Part shown: positions 1 to 7,858 of the stretch, piece after piece
How positions within the stretch are numbered: the stretch's first letter is position 1
Layout: every line of letters starts with the position of its first letter
From: Lentimicrobium sp.
GTDB lineage: Bacteria > Bacteroidota > Bacteroidia > Bacteroidales > Lentimicrobiaceae
Assembly: GCA_023957275.1 (NCBI GenBank)
Contig: JAMLHF010000047.1
Coordinates: forward strand, 1 to 33,643
Length of the DNA: 33,643 bases
Reading direction: 5' to 3'
Notes under the pieces: generated by a model
Seen by the model: only the letters and a program-made list of their open reading frames with translations
Told to the model about the DNA's origin: nothing
Database searches by the model: none
Made by a program: the position numbers and the translations under genes

Positions 1-983
1 AAGAAATTGAAGACCTGAAGAGCAAACAAAAAGTGCTGATTGCCAATCAGGATCAGGCCTATGGTAATCTGATCGGCCAATCGCCTGCCATGCAGAAGGT
101 GATGGCCACGGTTGAAAAAGTGGCCAAAACGGAAGCCAATGTGCTGATACTCGGAGAAAACGGTACGGGTAAGGAACTGATTGCCCGGGCCATTCACAAA
201 GCATCATCGCGCCGTGATGAGGTTTTTATCAGTGTTGACCTGGGCGCAATCAGTGAAACACTCTTCGAAAGCGAGTTGTTCGGATTCAAGAAAGGCGCCT
301 TCACCGATGCCAAGGAAGACCGGGCAGGCCGTTTTGAAGCTGCCAATAAAGGCACAGTTTTTCTTGATGAAATCGGAAACCTCTCCTTTAACCTGCAGTC
401 AAAATTGCTGAGCGTGCTTCAGAACAGGAAAGTGGTAAGGCTGGGGACCAACCGCGAGATTCCGATCGATGTCAGATTGATATGCGCCACAAACATGCCG
501 TTATATCAGATGGTGAATGAAAACAAGTTCCGTCAGGACCTGCTGTACCGCATCAATACCGTGGAAATTCTGCTGCCACCCCTGCGCGAAAGACTTGAGG
601 ACATCCAGCAACTTGTGGAGCACTTTCTGGTGATCTACTGCAAAAAATATAAAATGCCGCTCAAAAGAATCAACCCGACAACCATCAGAAGGCTTGAAAA
701 ACACAGCTGGCCTGGAAACATCAGGGAACTTCAGCATGCGGTGGAAAGGGCGGTAATCCTCAGTGAAAGCAATATCCTTCAACCGCAGGACTTCTTCCTC
801 TCGCAGATAGAAGATGGTGGTCAGTCCGATGAATCGGATGATATCACCAACCTCGAAGAAAGGGAAAAACTGCTGATCCGAAGGGTAATTGACAAACACG
901 GGGGCAACATCAGCAAAGCCGCCAAAGAACTCGGACTCACCAGGGCCTCACTGTATCGCAGAATAGAGAAACATGGGCTTTAA
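1..983 (+). CDS. Sigma-54-dependent response regulator (NtrC-like), 5' truncated by window edge
   Basis: This is the AAA+ and DNA-binding part of a bacterial enhancer-binding protein that drives sigma-54 RNA polymerase using ATP hydrolysis. The frame is open from base 3, so the real start and a probable receiver domain lie upstream; the GTG at 33 is unlikely to be the true start. Visible motifs are Walker A GENGTGKE (lysine codon 171-173), the sigma-54 contact loop GAFTDA (294-311) instead of canonical GAFTGA, Walker B FLDEIG, an arginine-finger region, and a C-terminal Fis-type helix-turn-helix (GGNISKAAKELGLTRASLYR). Its last 11 bp overlap the start of the histidine kinase, which indicates translational coupling as a two-component pair. 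The family assignment is firm. The controlled genes are unknown, and no -24/-12 promoter was recognised in this window. Confidence 0.93.
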   Translation, partial: EIEDLKSKQKVLIANQDQAYGNLIGQSPAMQKVMATVEKVAKTEANVLILGENGTGKELIARAIHKASSRRDEVFISVDLGAISETLFESELFGFKKGAFTDAKEDRAGRFEAANKGTVFLDEIGNLSFNLQSKLLSVLQNRKVVRLGTNREIPIDVRLICATNMPLYQMVNENKFRQDLLYRINTVEILLPPLRERLEDIQQLVEHFLVIYCKKYKMPLKRINPTTIRRLEKHSWPGNIRELQHAVERAVILSESNILQPQDFFLSQIEDGGQSDESDDITNLEEREKLLIRRVIDKHGGNISKAAKELGLTRASLYRRIEKHGL

Positions 984-2328
984 AAAATTCCGGATTAATG
1001 TCATTGTCAGGGTATTGCTGATCACAGCCAACCTGTTGTTGCTGGTAATCCTTGCACGCAATGAACAACAGGAAGTAACGGCATTGATTACCGGATTACT
1101 GGCCGTAATTCAGGTAGCCGTGCTTATCCGGTATATTGAACGTACCAACCGGAAACTTACCCAATTTCTTGAAAGTATCAGGCATTCCGATTTCAGCACT
1201 TCCTTCTTCGACAAAGACCTGGGAAGAAGCTTCGAAGGGCTCAACCGTGCTTTCAATGAAGTTATCAGCGAATTCCGGAAAAACAGGGCCGAAAAGGAAG
1301 AGCATTATAATTACCTGCTCACGGTGGTTCAGCATGTCAGCATCGGTATAATTGCTTTCAGAAAGGACGGCAAGGTGGATATCTTCAACAATGCCATCAA
1401 GCGTCTGTTGAAAATCTCCAACCTTAAACACATCCGAGACCTGGACGTGATCAAATCGTCCCTGCCGGAGATGCTGCTCAGTATGAATGCCGGCGACAGG
1501 CAGCTGATCAAACTCGTTGTTGAAAATGAGCTGCTTCAGATCTCGGTTTATGCAACTGAATTCAGGATGCGCGGCGAGGAATTTCTGCTGGTTTCCTTGC
1601 AGAACATCAGTTCGGAACTGGAAGAAAAAGAAATAGAATCATGGCAGAAACTAATCAGGGTGCTCACGCATGAAATTATGAATTCAATTACACCGATTTC
1701 ATCGCTGGCTTCAACCGTTCGTGAAATGCTGCTGGATGAAGCAGAAAACAGTGTGCAGATCCATACGCTCGACGGAGACGATCTGGATAGCATACACCAG
1801 GCACTCATCACCATTCAGAGCCGGAGCGAAGGATTGCTCAATTTTGTTGAAACTTACCGCAACCTGACCCGCATACCCCGGCCAAATTTCAGGTACTTCG
1901 CTGTAAAAGAGCTTTTTGACAGGGCCCATATCCTGCTGAAACCAAAAATGGATCAGCTCGGCATTGTCTGCAGTCCCCGGGTATTCCCTGAAGACCTTAT
2001 GATCACCGCTGACCCGGATCTCATCGACCAGGTATTTATCAACCTGTTGCTTAATGCCATCGATGCCGTAAAAGAAAAAACGGACCCCCGGATATCGGTT
2101 ACAGCCTCACCGAACAGTAACGGCAGGGTAAGCATTGACTTCTCGGACAACGGACATGGCATCAAACCTGATATTCTTGACAAAATTTTCATGCCGTTTT
2201 TTACATCCAAGAAAGATGGTTCCGGCATCGGACTCAGTCTCTCCCGCCAGATCATGCATCTCCACAAAGGTACAGTAACCGTGAAATCATCCCCCGGAGA
2301 GGGAACAGTATTCACGGTTACGTTCTAA
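973..2328 (+). CDS. Membrane sensor histidine kinase (NtrY/NtrB-like)
   Basis: This 451-residue kinase is the probable partner of the overlapping sigma-54 regulator. Two closely spaced N-terminal hydrophobic segments (about residues 10-50) anchor it in the inner membrane with almost no periplasmic loop, so it probably senses a cytoplasmic or membrane signal. A PAS-like segment follows (about 115-215, GIIAFRKDGKVDIFNN). The HisKA dimerisation helix carries HEIMNSITPI with phospho-acceptor His233. The HATPase domain shows an N box (NLLLNAIDAV), G1 (DNGHGI) and G2 (GSGIGLSLS). The ATG at 973 lies inside the last codons of the regulator, which explains the chosen start. No receiver domain is attached. 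The 25-bp gap to the next gene contains a short perfect inverted repeat, AATTGT (2334-2339) and ACAATT (2348-2353), of unknown meaning. Confidence 0.93.
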   Translation: MGFKKFRINVIVRVLLITANLLLLVILARNEQQEVTALITGLLAVIQVAVLIRYIERTNRKLTQFLESIRHSDFSTSFFDKDLGRSFEGLNRAFNEVISEFRKNRAEKEEHYNYLLTVVQHVSIGIIAFRKDGKVDIFNNAIKRLLKISNLKHIRDLDVIKSSLPEMLLSMNAGDRQLIKLVVENELLQISVYATEFRMRGEEFLLVSLQNISSELEEKEIESWQKLIRVLTHEIMNSITPISSLASTVREMLLDEAENSVQIHTLDGDDLDSIHQALITIQSRSEGLLNFVETYRNLTRIPRPNFRYFAVKELFDRAHILLKPKMDQLGIVCSPRVFPEDLMITADPDLIDQVFINLLLNAIDAVKEKTDPRISVTASPNSNGRVSIDFSDNGHGIKPDILDKIFMPFFTSKKDGSGIGLSLSRQIMHLHKGTVTVKSSPGEGTVFTVTF

Positions 2329-2353
2329 GATAAAATTGTAAAATCTGACAATT

Positions 2354-2977
2354 ATGAACGACCAGAACAAAAGCAGCAATATGAATACAAAAACCGCTTC
2401 AAACGACTTCCCGATTCATCCATTGTTAAAAGAGAGATGGTCGCCGAGGGCATTTGACAACCGGTTTATTGAACCGGATAAAATCCGCAGCCTTTTCGAA
2501 GCGGCGCGCTGGGCACCGTCGTCTTCCAATATTCAGCCATGGTATTTTATCGTAGGGCTGAAAGGTGACGACACCTACGAACATATTACCAGAACACTGG
2601 TTGAGTTCAACCTGCTCTGGGCAACCAGCGCGCCCATGCTCTTTGTGGCGGTTGCCGGCAAGACCGGTAAAAAAGGCGAAATCAATGTGGCTGCCCAGTA
2701 CGACCTGGGGCAGTCTGTGGCACATCTCACCTTTCAGGCCATGGCAGAAGGATTGTATGTGCACCAGATGGGAGGGTTTGACCCGCTGCTTGCCAAAACT
2801 CTTTTTGACATCCCCGACACTCATGAAGCCCTGACCGTGGTAGCGGTCGGATACATCGGCAAACCTGAATCCCTGCACAAGAACCTTGTGGCATCAGAAA
2901 CCGCTCCCAGGGAAAGACGAAAAGCCAAAGATTCCGTCTTCAGCGGGAAATTCAACACGCCTTCTTCCATTTTCTGA
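2354..2977 (+). CDS. Nitroreductase-family flavoprotein
   Basis: This 207-residue protein belongs to the FMN-dependent nitroreductase superfamily, which reduces nitro-aromatics, quinones or other small molecules with NAD(P)H. The N-terminal FMN-phosphate motif appears as RWSPRAF (Arg28, Ser30, Arg32). It is followed by AARWAPSSSNIQPW, the typical second conserved block, and by a C-terminal VVAVGYIGKPE segment. Length fits the family. An alternative ATG lies at codon 10. The gene sits 25 bp after the kinase and 18 bp before the peptidase gene, so co-transcription is likely. The true substrate cannot be read from the sequence. Members next to regulatory genes are often annotated only as oxidoreductases. 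Confidence 0.9.
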   Translation: MNDQNKSSNMNTKTASNDFPIHPLLKERWSPRAFDNRFIEPDKIRSLFEAARWAPSSSNIQPWYFIVGLKGDDTYEHITRTLVEFNLLWATSAPMLFVAVAGKTGKKGEINVAAQYDLGQSVAHLTFQAMAEGLYVHQMGGFDPLLAKTLFDIPDTHEALTVVAVGYIGKPESLHKNLVASETAPRERRKAKDSVFSGKFNTPSSIF

Positions 2978-2995
2978 TGATTAAACCGGACTTAA

Positions 2996-4000
2996 ATGAA
3001 AAATAATATCAAACACTACATAATTTTTGGAGTTTCACTGTTGCTCTTGATTTCATGCGGAAACCGGAATAATAAAAAAGCGGAGCCTGATGTGAAAGGG
3101 AATGAGCCTGTTGCTGTATTTGTTCCTGAATTCAATGCCGACTCGGCCTATCATTATGTTGAAAAGCAGGTCTCCTTCGGGCCGAGGGTGCCCAATACCG
3201 CCGCCCATAAAGCCTGTGCCGCCTGGCTTGAAAATACGCTGAAACGCTTTACACCCGAAGTGATTGTGCAGCAAACCAGGCTCAGGGCTTCTGACGGCAC
3301 CATGCTCGATGCCAGAAACATCATAGCTTCCTTTAATCCGGAGAACCGTTCAAGGGTGCTGCTGTGCGCCCATTGGGACTCCAGGCCCTGGGCCGATCAT
3401 GATCCTGACCCATCAAAGCGCCGTGAACCCATCCCCGGAGCCAATGACGGTGCAAGCGGCGTAGGTGTGCTGCTTGAAATTGCCCGGCAAATGAGCCTTT
3501 ATAATCCAGGCATCGGTGTTGATATTGTGCTGTTCGATGCCGAAGATTACGGCGACCACGAAGAAGGGCCCGGGAATAATACTGACTCATGGGCGCTGGG
3601 ATCACAGTATTGGGCCAGAAATCCACATGTGCCAGGATATTCCGCCCGTTTCGGCATATTGCTCGATATGGTGGGCGCCGCCAGTCCCGCTTTTACCATG
3701 GAAGGAACCTCGATGTATTACGCGCCCGACATCATGCGCAAGGTATGGAATACAGCCCACCGCCTGGGCTACCAGAATTATTTCCTGACCCGGAAAACCG
3801 GCGGCATCACAGACGACCACCTCTACATCAATGAGATCATCCGGATTCCTACCATCGATATCATCGATTACGATCCCGACCGCGAAAAAGGCTTCTTTGA
3901 CCAGTGGCATACCTTAAATGATGATATGAACCACATCAGCAGGGAAACGCTGAGGGTGGTCGGACACACAGTAATTACTGTTGTTTACGAAACAAAGTAA
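2996..4000 (+). CDS. M28-family zinc metallopeptidase lipoprotein, glutaminyl-peptide cyclotransferase-like
   Basis: This 334-residue exported lipoprotein has an N-terminal hydrophobic stretch ending in a lipobox (LISC, Cys21). The mature part is an M28-type di-zinc fold. Candidate metal ligands are His126 and Asp128 in AHWDSRPWAD, Asp151 in GANDGASGVG and Glu183/Asp184 in DAEDYGDH, with a late histidine in QWHTLNDD. The sequence DSRPWADHDPD and the overall length resemble bacterial glutaminyl cyclases, which convert N-terminal Gln to pyroglutamate, as well as M28 aminopeptidases; sequence alone does not decide between them. Bacteroidota place such enzymes in the periplasm or on the outer membrane, where many exported proteins begin with Gln after signal cleavage. 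The stop is 2 bp before the next ATG. Confidence 0.88.
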   Translation: MKNNIKHYIIFGVSLLLLISCGNRNNKKAEPDVKGNEPVAVFVPEFNADSAYHYVEKQVSFGPRVPNTAAHKACAAWLENTLKRFTPEVIVQQTRLRASDGTMLDARNIIASFNPENRSRVLLCAHWDSRPWADHDPDPSKRREPIPGANDGASGVGVLLEIARQMSLYNPGIGVDIVLFDAEDYGDHEEGPGNNTDSWALGSQYWARNPHVPGYSARFGILLDMVGAASPAFTMEGTSMYYAPDIMRKVWNTAHRLGYQNYFLTRKTGGITDDHLYINEIIRIPTIDIIDYDPDREKGFFDQWHTLNDDMNHISRETLRVVGHTVITVVYETK

Positions 4001-4002
4001 AT

Positions 4003-4536
4003 ATGCAACCCCGTAAAGTAAGGCTGTTCGTTGCCACCAGCCTCGATGGATACATTGCCGGACCGGATCATGACCTGAGCTTTCTGCAGACGGTGGAACG
4101 AGCTGGGGAAGATTATGGTTATTCAGCCTACGCCGGCGAAACCGATACTGTCGTTATCGGCCGCAGCACCTGGGAAAAAGTCAGTTCGGATGGTGTCACT
4201 TCTCCGTTTGAGGAAAAACAGGTTTATGTGATTTCCTCCTCCGGAAATCCGGAGTCCGGACCGGTTGTATTTTACAGCGGAAACCTGACACAACTTATCA
4301 GAGAGCTGAAATTATCGGCCGGAAAGGACATACAGATTGAAGGAGGACCGCAAATGATCGGTGAACTGTTAAACAGTCGTCTGCTCGACACCATTTGTAT
4401 ATCTACAATCCCCGTTATTCTGGGAAGCGGAATCCCTCTGTTCAGGGAAGGATTACATCCTTTGAAACTGGAATTCCTTCAGGTCAAAGGCTTTCCTTCC
4501 GGCCTTGTTCAGGCGGAATACAAAGTCATTTACTGA
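4003..4536 (+). CDS. Dihydrofolate reductase family / RibD C-terminal domain protein
   Basis: This 177-residue single-domain protein matches the RibD_C/DHFR-like reductase family. It has the conserved N-terminal strand-loop RLFVATSLDGYIAG, a central TDTVVIGRSTWEKV segment, IQIEGGPQMIGELLNS near the NADPH site, and a C-terminal IPVILGSGIPLFRE. Family members are NAD(P)H-dependent reductases; stand-alone versions usually have no proven substrate and are not the housekeeping FolA. It starts 2 bp after the peptidase stop, so it is very likely translationally coupled and last in the operon. It converges on the phoH-like gene with only 5 bp between the two stop codons. Confidence 0.9.
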   Translation: MQPRKVRLFVATSLDGYIAGPDHDLSFLQTVERAGEDYGYSAYAGETDTVVIGRSTWEKVSSDGVTSPFEEKQVYVISSSGNPESGPVVFYSGNLTQLIRELKLSAGKDIQIEGGPQMIGELLNSRLLDTICISTIPVILGSGIPLFREGLHPLKLEFLQVKGFPSGLVQAEYKVIY

Positions 4537-4541
4537 AACCG

Positions 4542-6215
4542 CTAGAGCAGATCATTGGCAAGATTTGCCAGTTCCGAACGCTCTCCCTTTTCGAGCCTTA
4601 CATGTGCATAAATGGAATGGTGCTTAACCTTGTCTATCAGATAGGAAAGACCATTACTCTGCGCATCCAGGTAAGGCGTGTCAATCTGGTAGATATCCCC
4701 TGTGAAGATAATCTTGGTCCCCTGCCCCGCCCGGGTGATGATGGTCTTCACCTCGTGCGGCGTCAGGTTCTGGGCTTCATCAATGATAAAGCAGACATTC
4801 GAAATACTTCTTCCCCTGATATAGGCAAGCGGCTGAATAACAAGCTTTTCATTCTCAAGAGAATCGGTAATGTTTTTATATTCCTTGTCCTTTTCACTGT
4901 ACTGGCTCTGGATAAACTTCAGGTTATCGTACAGCGGTTCCATGTAAGGATTAATCTTTGATTTGATATCCCCAGGCAAAAATCCTATATCCTTGTTGCT
5001 CAGCGGAACAATGGGCCTGGCAAGGAACACCTGCTTGAAATTCCTCTTTTGCTCAAGCGCGGCAGCAAGGGCGAGGAGCGTTTTGCCGGTACCTGCTACG
5101 CCCTGTAAAGTTACCAGCTTCACATCGGGATTAAGAATGGCGTGCATGGCAAATACCTGCTCGGCATTACGCGGGGTAATGCGGAAAGCAGAACGTTTTT
5201 CGAGCCGCTCTATCCGCCTGGTCAATGCATTATAGCAGGCAAGGGCAGAAGTGTTTGTGTTGCGGAGAATGTAATAGTGATTGGGAACCGGAGATTTCAC
5301 CCCGATGTCGCGCGGGAGACAGTACCCGTTCTGATAGAGTTTGTCAATGATCCGGCTGCTGAGATTGTTGATTGTCGATATACCGGTGTATAACCCTTCA
5401 ACATCCTTAATTTTACCGGTAAGAAAATCCTCGGCCGTAAGATTGAGCGACTTGGCTTTCAGCCTGAGATTAATATCCTTGCTGACCAGGATCACCTTGC
5501 GGTCGGGATACTCCTGCACCAGGCTCAGGGCTGCATTCAGGATACGGTGATCGGGTTTATTATCATCAAAAATCTGACGGGCATCCAGTTCGCTGCGCTC
5601 GTTCATTACCACCTTGAACATGCCCCCCTTTGACTTTACCAGTGGAATCCAGTCGGTGAGGGTGGCATTATCCGAAAGGCTGTCGATGATCCGGATAAAC
5701 TCCCTGGCTTCGAAATTCTTGGTATCGTTCCCTTTTTTGAAATTATCAAGTTCCTCAAGTACAGTAATGGGAATCGCAACATCGTTGTCCTCAAAATTGT
5801 TGATTGAGTCGTGATTATAAAGAATTACTGAAGTGTCGAGTACGAAAATCTTTTTCTTTTTGCTTTCACGTTTCACCTTTGTTGTCTTCACCGGGGCTTT
5901 TTTCGCAGCAGGCTTTCTTGCCGGGGAAGGATCCGATGAGCCGTGTATTACCGGAACTTCTTTCATTTGAACAAATTCAGACCTGTGAGGCGCCTCCTGC
6001 CCGTTTTTTTCAGCAGCACCCGCATCATATACAGGTTTTACATCACTCAAAGAGATGGGAAGTACATCGGATGGTTTATGGCTGATCCCCTTCTTTCCCG
6101 GACGGGTCGTTTCAAATGGCTTGATTACTTTGGCCGGCCTGGTTTTTGAAGTGGTTTTCTTTTTTGATTCCGGATTCCCGTTTCCTTCATCTGCTTTTAG
6201 TTTCTTTTTAGCCAT
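4542..6215 (-). CDS. phoH: PhoH-family ATPase with N-terminal PIN domain
   Basis: From the ATG at 6213-6215 this encodes 557 residues starting MAKKKLKADEGN. An upstream in-frame ATG at 6332 would lie inside the lipocalin coding sequence and add residues unlike the family, so the internal start is preferred. Residues 1 to about 118 are a Lys/Pro/Ser-rich, low-complexity basic extension. A PIN RNase-like domain begins at FVLDTSVILYNHDS (first acidic residue Asp127). The PhoH P-loop ATPase follows, with Walker A GVAGTGKT (Lys378) and Walker B-like FIIDEAQN (Asp479, Glu480), then FTGDIYQID. PIN-PhoH proteins are thought to be ATP-dependent RNA helicase/RNases. The gene lies 25 bp downstream of the lipocalin stop on the same strand, so the two are probably co-transcribed. 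Confidence 0.93.
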   Translation of the reverse strand: MAKKKLKADEGNGNPESKKKTTSKTRPAKVIKPFETTRPGKKGISHKPSDVLPISLSDVKPVYDAGAAEKNGQEAPHRSEFVQMKEVPVIHGSSDPSPARKPAAKKAPVKTTKVKRESKKKKIFVLDTSVILYNHDSINNFEDNDVAIPITVLEELDNFKKGNDTKNFEAREFIRIIDSLSDNATLTDWIPLVKSKGGMFKVVMNERSELDARQIFDDNKPDHRILNAALSLVQEYPDRKVILVSKDINLRLKAKSLNLTAEDFLTGKIKDVEGLYTGISTINNLSSRIIDKLYQNGYCLPRDIGVKSPVPNHYYILRNTNTSALACYNALTRRIERLEKRSAFRITPRNAEQVFAMHAILNPDVKLVTLQGVAGTGKTLLALAAALEQKRNFKQVFLARPIVPLSNKDIGFLPGDIKSKINPYMEPLYDNLKFIQSQYSEKDKEYKNITDSLENEKLVIQPLAYIRGRSISNVCFIIDEAQNLTPHEVKTIITRAGQGTKIIFTGDIYQIDTPYLDAQSNGLSYLIDKVKHHSIYAHVRLEKGERSELANLANDLL

Positions 6216-6240
6216 AGTACGAGTTTTTCTACTGTTAAAA

Positions 6241-6777
6241 TTATTGGCACTCCTGCGGCGTTCGGACCAGTTTGCCGGTTTCATATCCCTCTGTCGCAAG
6301 CTGGTTAACGATAGCGTTGTATTCATTCTCATCCAAGGAAGGGGTCCGGCTTAAAATCCATAAATTATCCTTCTTTGGTGAAGATACCACAGCCCACCGG
6401 TATCCGGGTTCGAGCATTACGATCCAGTAATCTCCGCGAAAAGGCCAGAAAAACTGAACCCTGAGCTTGGTATTGTTGCTGCCTTTAACAACGAATGCTT
6501 TACCTGTTACACTGCTTTCCTTCTCCTGGTAGCCGCCCTTACGGCAACGGTTCGTAACACTTACAGTCCCATCGGCATTTAAACCATACTCAGCAACCGT
6601 ACAGTGGCATCCTTTTTGAAAACGCTGAGGGAACGATGCAATATCATACCACAAACCGGCATACTTCTCCAGGTCTACATTGCCAACCGCAGTTGGTGTT
6701 CTGTCCTGAGCCCTGCAACCCAGCAGAAAGATTCCGGCCAAAGTGATCATCGCGCTGAATTTCATAGAAATATTCAT
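6241..6777 (-). CDS. Lipocalin family outer-membrane lipoprotein (Blc-like)
   Basis: This 178-residue protein, numbered from the ATG at 6775-6777, has a signal peptide ending in a lipobox (FLLGC, Cys21). The mature protein shows the lipocalin GxW signature in YAGLWYDIASFP and the bacterial Blc pattern FQKGCHCTVAEY with later NRCRKGG. It also has WPFRGDYWIVMLEPGYRWAVVSSP and the terminal helix segment NEYNAIVNQLATEGY. Blc-type lipocalins sit in the outer membrane and bind lysophospholipids or fatty acids. Longer starts exist at 6828 and 6798, and a shorter one at 6765; 6777 gives a standard lipoprotein leader. The gene is upstream of and co-oriented with phoH. No good -7/-33 promoter was recognised. 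Confidence 0.92.
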   Translation of the reverse strand: MNISMKFSAMITLAGIFLLGCRAQDRTPTAVGNVDLEKYAGLWYDIASFPQRFQKGCHCTVAEYGLNADGTVSVTNRCRKGGYQEKESSVTGKAFVVKGSNNTKLRVQFFWPFRGDYWIVMLEPGYRWAVVSSPKKDNLWILSRTPSLDENEYNAIVNQLATEGYETGKLVRTPQECQ

Positions 6778-7006
6778 CTCTGAGGTAAATTTAATCATAA
6801 ACACCCCGTAAGATCTACGGAATTTCAATTATTAAGTAACAATAGAATCCGGATATAAATCACTGTATATCCATGTTTTATAAAATTTATCAACAATTAG
6901 CAGCTCCTGTTGAAAGTTTCTGATCCGGAGCTTGTTGAAAAATCAGTTCCCTGCCCTCAAAACCCGGAAATTTCTCCGATAGACTGCATGTTTAACCAAT
7001 GGTCAC
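6778..7006. other. Intergenic spacer between lipocalin and ssb cluster
   Basis: This AT-rich stretch holds the upstream region of the lipocalin gene. I see no convincing small gene or RNA in it. It is bounded at 7007-7036 by the ssb-cluster terminator hairpin, so any lipocalin promoter must lie here, but no close match to TAnnTTTG was found on the minus strand. Confidence 0.5.
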
Positions 7007-7036
7007 AAAAAAAGGCTGCCAGTTTTGCTGACAGCC
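7007..7036 (-). terminator. Rho-independent terminator of the ssb cluster
   Basis: Read on the minus strand this is GGCTGTCAG, a 5-nt loop CAAAA, then CTGGCAGCC, followed by seven T residues. The 9-bp stem contains one G-U pair. It begins 24 bp after the last ssb stop codon, so it is well placed to end a three-gene ssb transcript. Confidence 0.85.
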
Positions 7037-7060
7037 ATGAAACTCAATGAAGGACCGGGA

Positions 7061-7405
7061 TCATTTCTTCTCCTTACCGCCCATCATAAGCAACTCATTT
7101 ACCATGATCTCGGTAATGTTGTGGCTTTTCCCGTCTTTGTCGTTCCAGGTGCGGTAAGTCAGTTTGCCTTCAATGGCGACTTCCCTGCCCTTTACAAGAT
7201 ATTTCTCACAGGTGTCGGCCAGCCTTCCCCATACTACCAGCTGGTGCCACTGGGTTTGTTTTACTTTCTGACCTTCCTTGTCAGTATACTCATCATTGGT
7301 GGCCAATGATAACCTGGCAACCTTCCGGTTATTTTCAAAGGTTTTTACTTCAGGATCGGCGCCCAGGTGGCCAATCAGTTGTACGCGGTTTCTCAGTGAA
7401 TTCAT
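7061..7405 (-). CDS. ssb: Single-stranded DNA-binding protein, short tail-less paralogue 1
   Basis: This 114-residue OB-fold SSB starts MNSLRNRVQLIG from the ATG at 7403-7405; a TTG three codons upstream is in frame but less likely. The core has LGADPEVKTFEN, VARLSLATND, TQWHQLVVWG, KGREVAIEGKLTYR and TEIMVNELLMM, which cover the whole ssDNA-binding domain. The protein ends GGKEKK. There is no Gly/Pro-rich linker and no acidic DDDIPF-type tip, the part of canonical SSB that recruits other replication and repair proteins. It is the promoter-distal member of three tandem paralogues, 56 bp from the next, and is followed by a strong terminator. Confidence 0.93.
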   Translation of the reverse strand: MNSLRNRVQLIGHLGADPEVKTFENNRKVARLSLATNDEYTDKEGQKVKQTQWHQLVVWGRLADTCEKYLVKGREVAIEGKLTYRTWNDKDGKSHNITEIMVNELLMMGGKEKK

Positions 7406-7461
7406 GTTGATCAAATTTTAGGGTTTATGAAAATCGCTTTTAAATGAATAAGAATAAGTAT

Positions 7462-7806
7462 TTATCCTGCCTTGCGACTGCTGATCATCAGCAGGTCATG
7501 GATGGTAACCTCCGTGATAAACTGCTTATTGTTGTCCTTATCTGTATAGATCCGGTAGCCAAGCTTTCCTTCAACGGCAATCTCCTGCCCTTTGGAAAGA
7601 TGGTTTGCACATACATCCGCAAGACCGCCCCAGGCCACCAGATTGTGCCATTGGGTTTCCTGCACCTTCTCGCCGGCTTTATTGTAATAGGTATCGCTGG
7701 TAGCAAGCCGGAGACGGGCGTAGCGACGATCCCCCTTAAGGGTCCTTACCTCGGGGTCAGCGCCCAGACGACCGATTAATTGTACTGTGTTATTCAGGTT
7801 ATTCAT
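7462..7806 (-). CDS. ssb: Single-stranded DNA-binding protein, short tail-less paralogue 2
   Basis: This middle gene of the triplet encodes 114 residues starting MNNLNNTVQLIG. The OB-fold motifs parallel its neighbours: LGADPEVRTLKG, YARLRLATSD, TQWHNLVAWG, KGQEIAVEGKLGYR and TEVTIHDLLM. It is the most divergent of the three in the loop after LATSD (TYYNKAGEKVQE), which most resembles typical Bacteroidota short SSBs. The end is SSRKAG, with no acidic tail. Spacers of 52 and 56 bp to its neighbours and the lack of visible internal promoters suggest a single transcript. It likely covers ssDNA or joins mixed oligomers with the other paralogues; the latter is inference. Confidence 0.93.
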   Translation of the reverse strand: MNNLNNTVQLIGRLGADPEVRTLKGDRRYARLRLATSDTYYNKAGEKVQETQWHNLVAWGGLADVCANHLSKGQEIAVEGKLGYRIYTDKDNNKQFITEVTIHDLLMISSRKAG

Positions 7807-7858
7807 GACTTTCGTTTTTTAAGGTTTAGCATTGATTGGTTTCCTGAAGTACCCGGAA

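Noticed and set aside
501-899. Minus-strand 132-residue frame inside the sigma-54 regulator
   Set aside because: It lies fully within a strongly conserved coding region and shows no family motif; it is a shadow frame.
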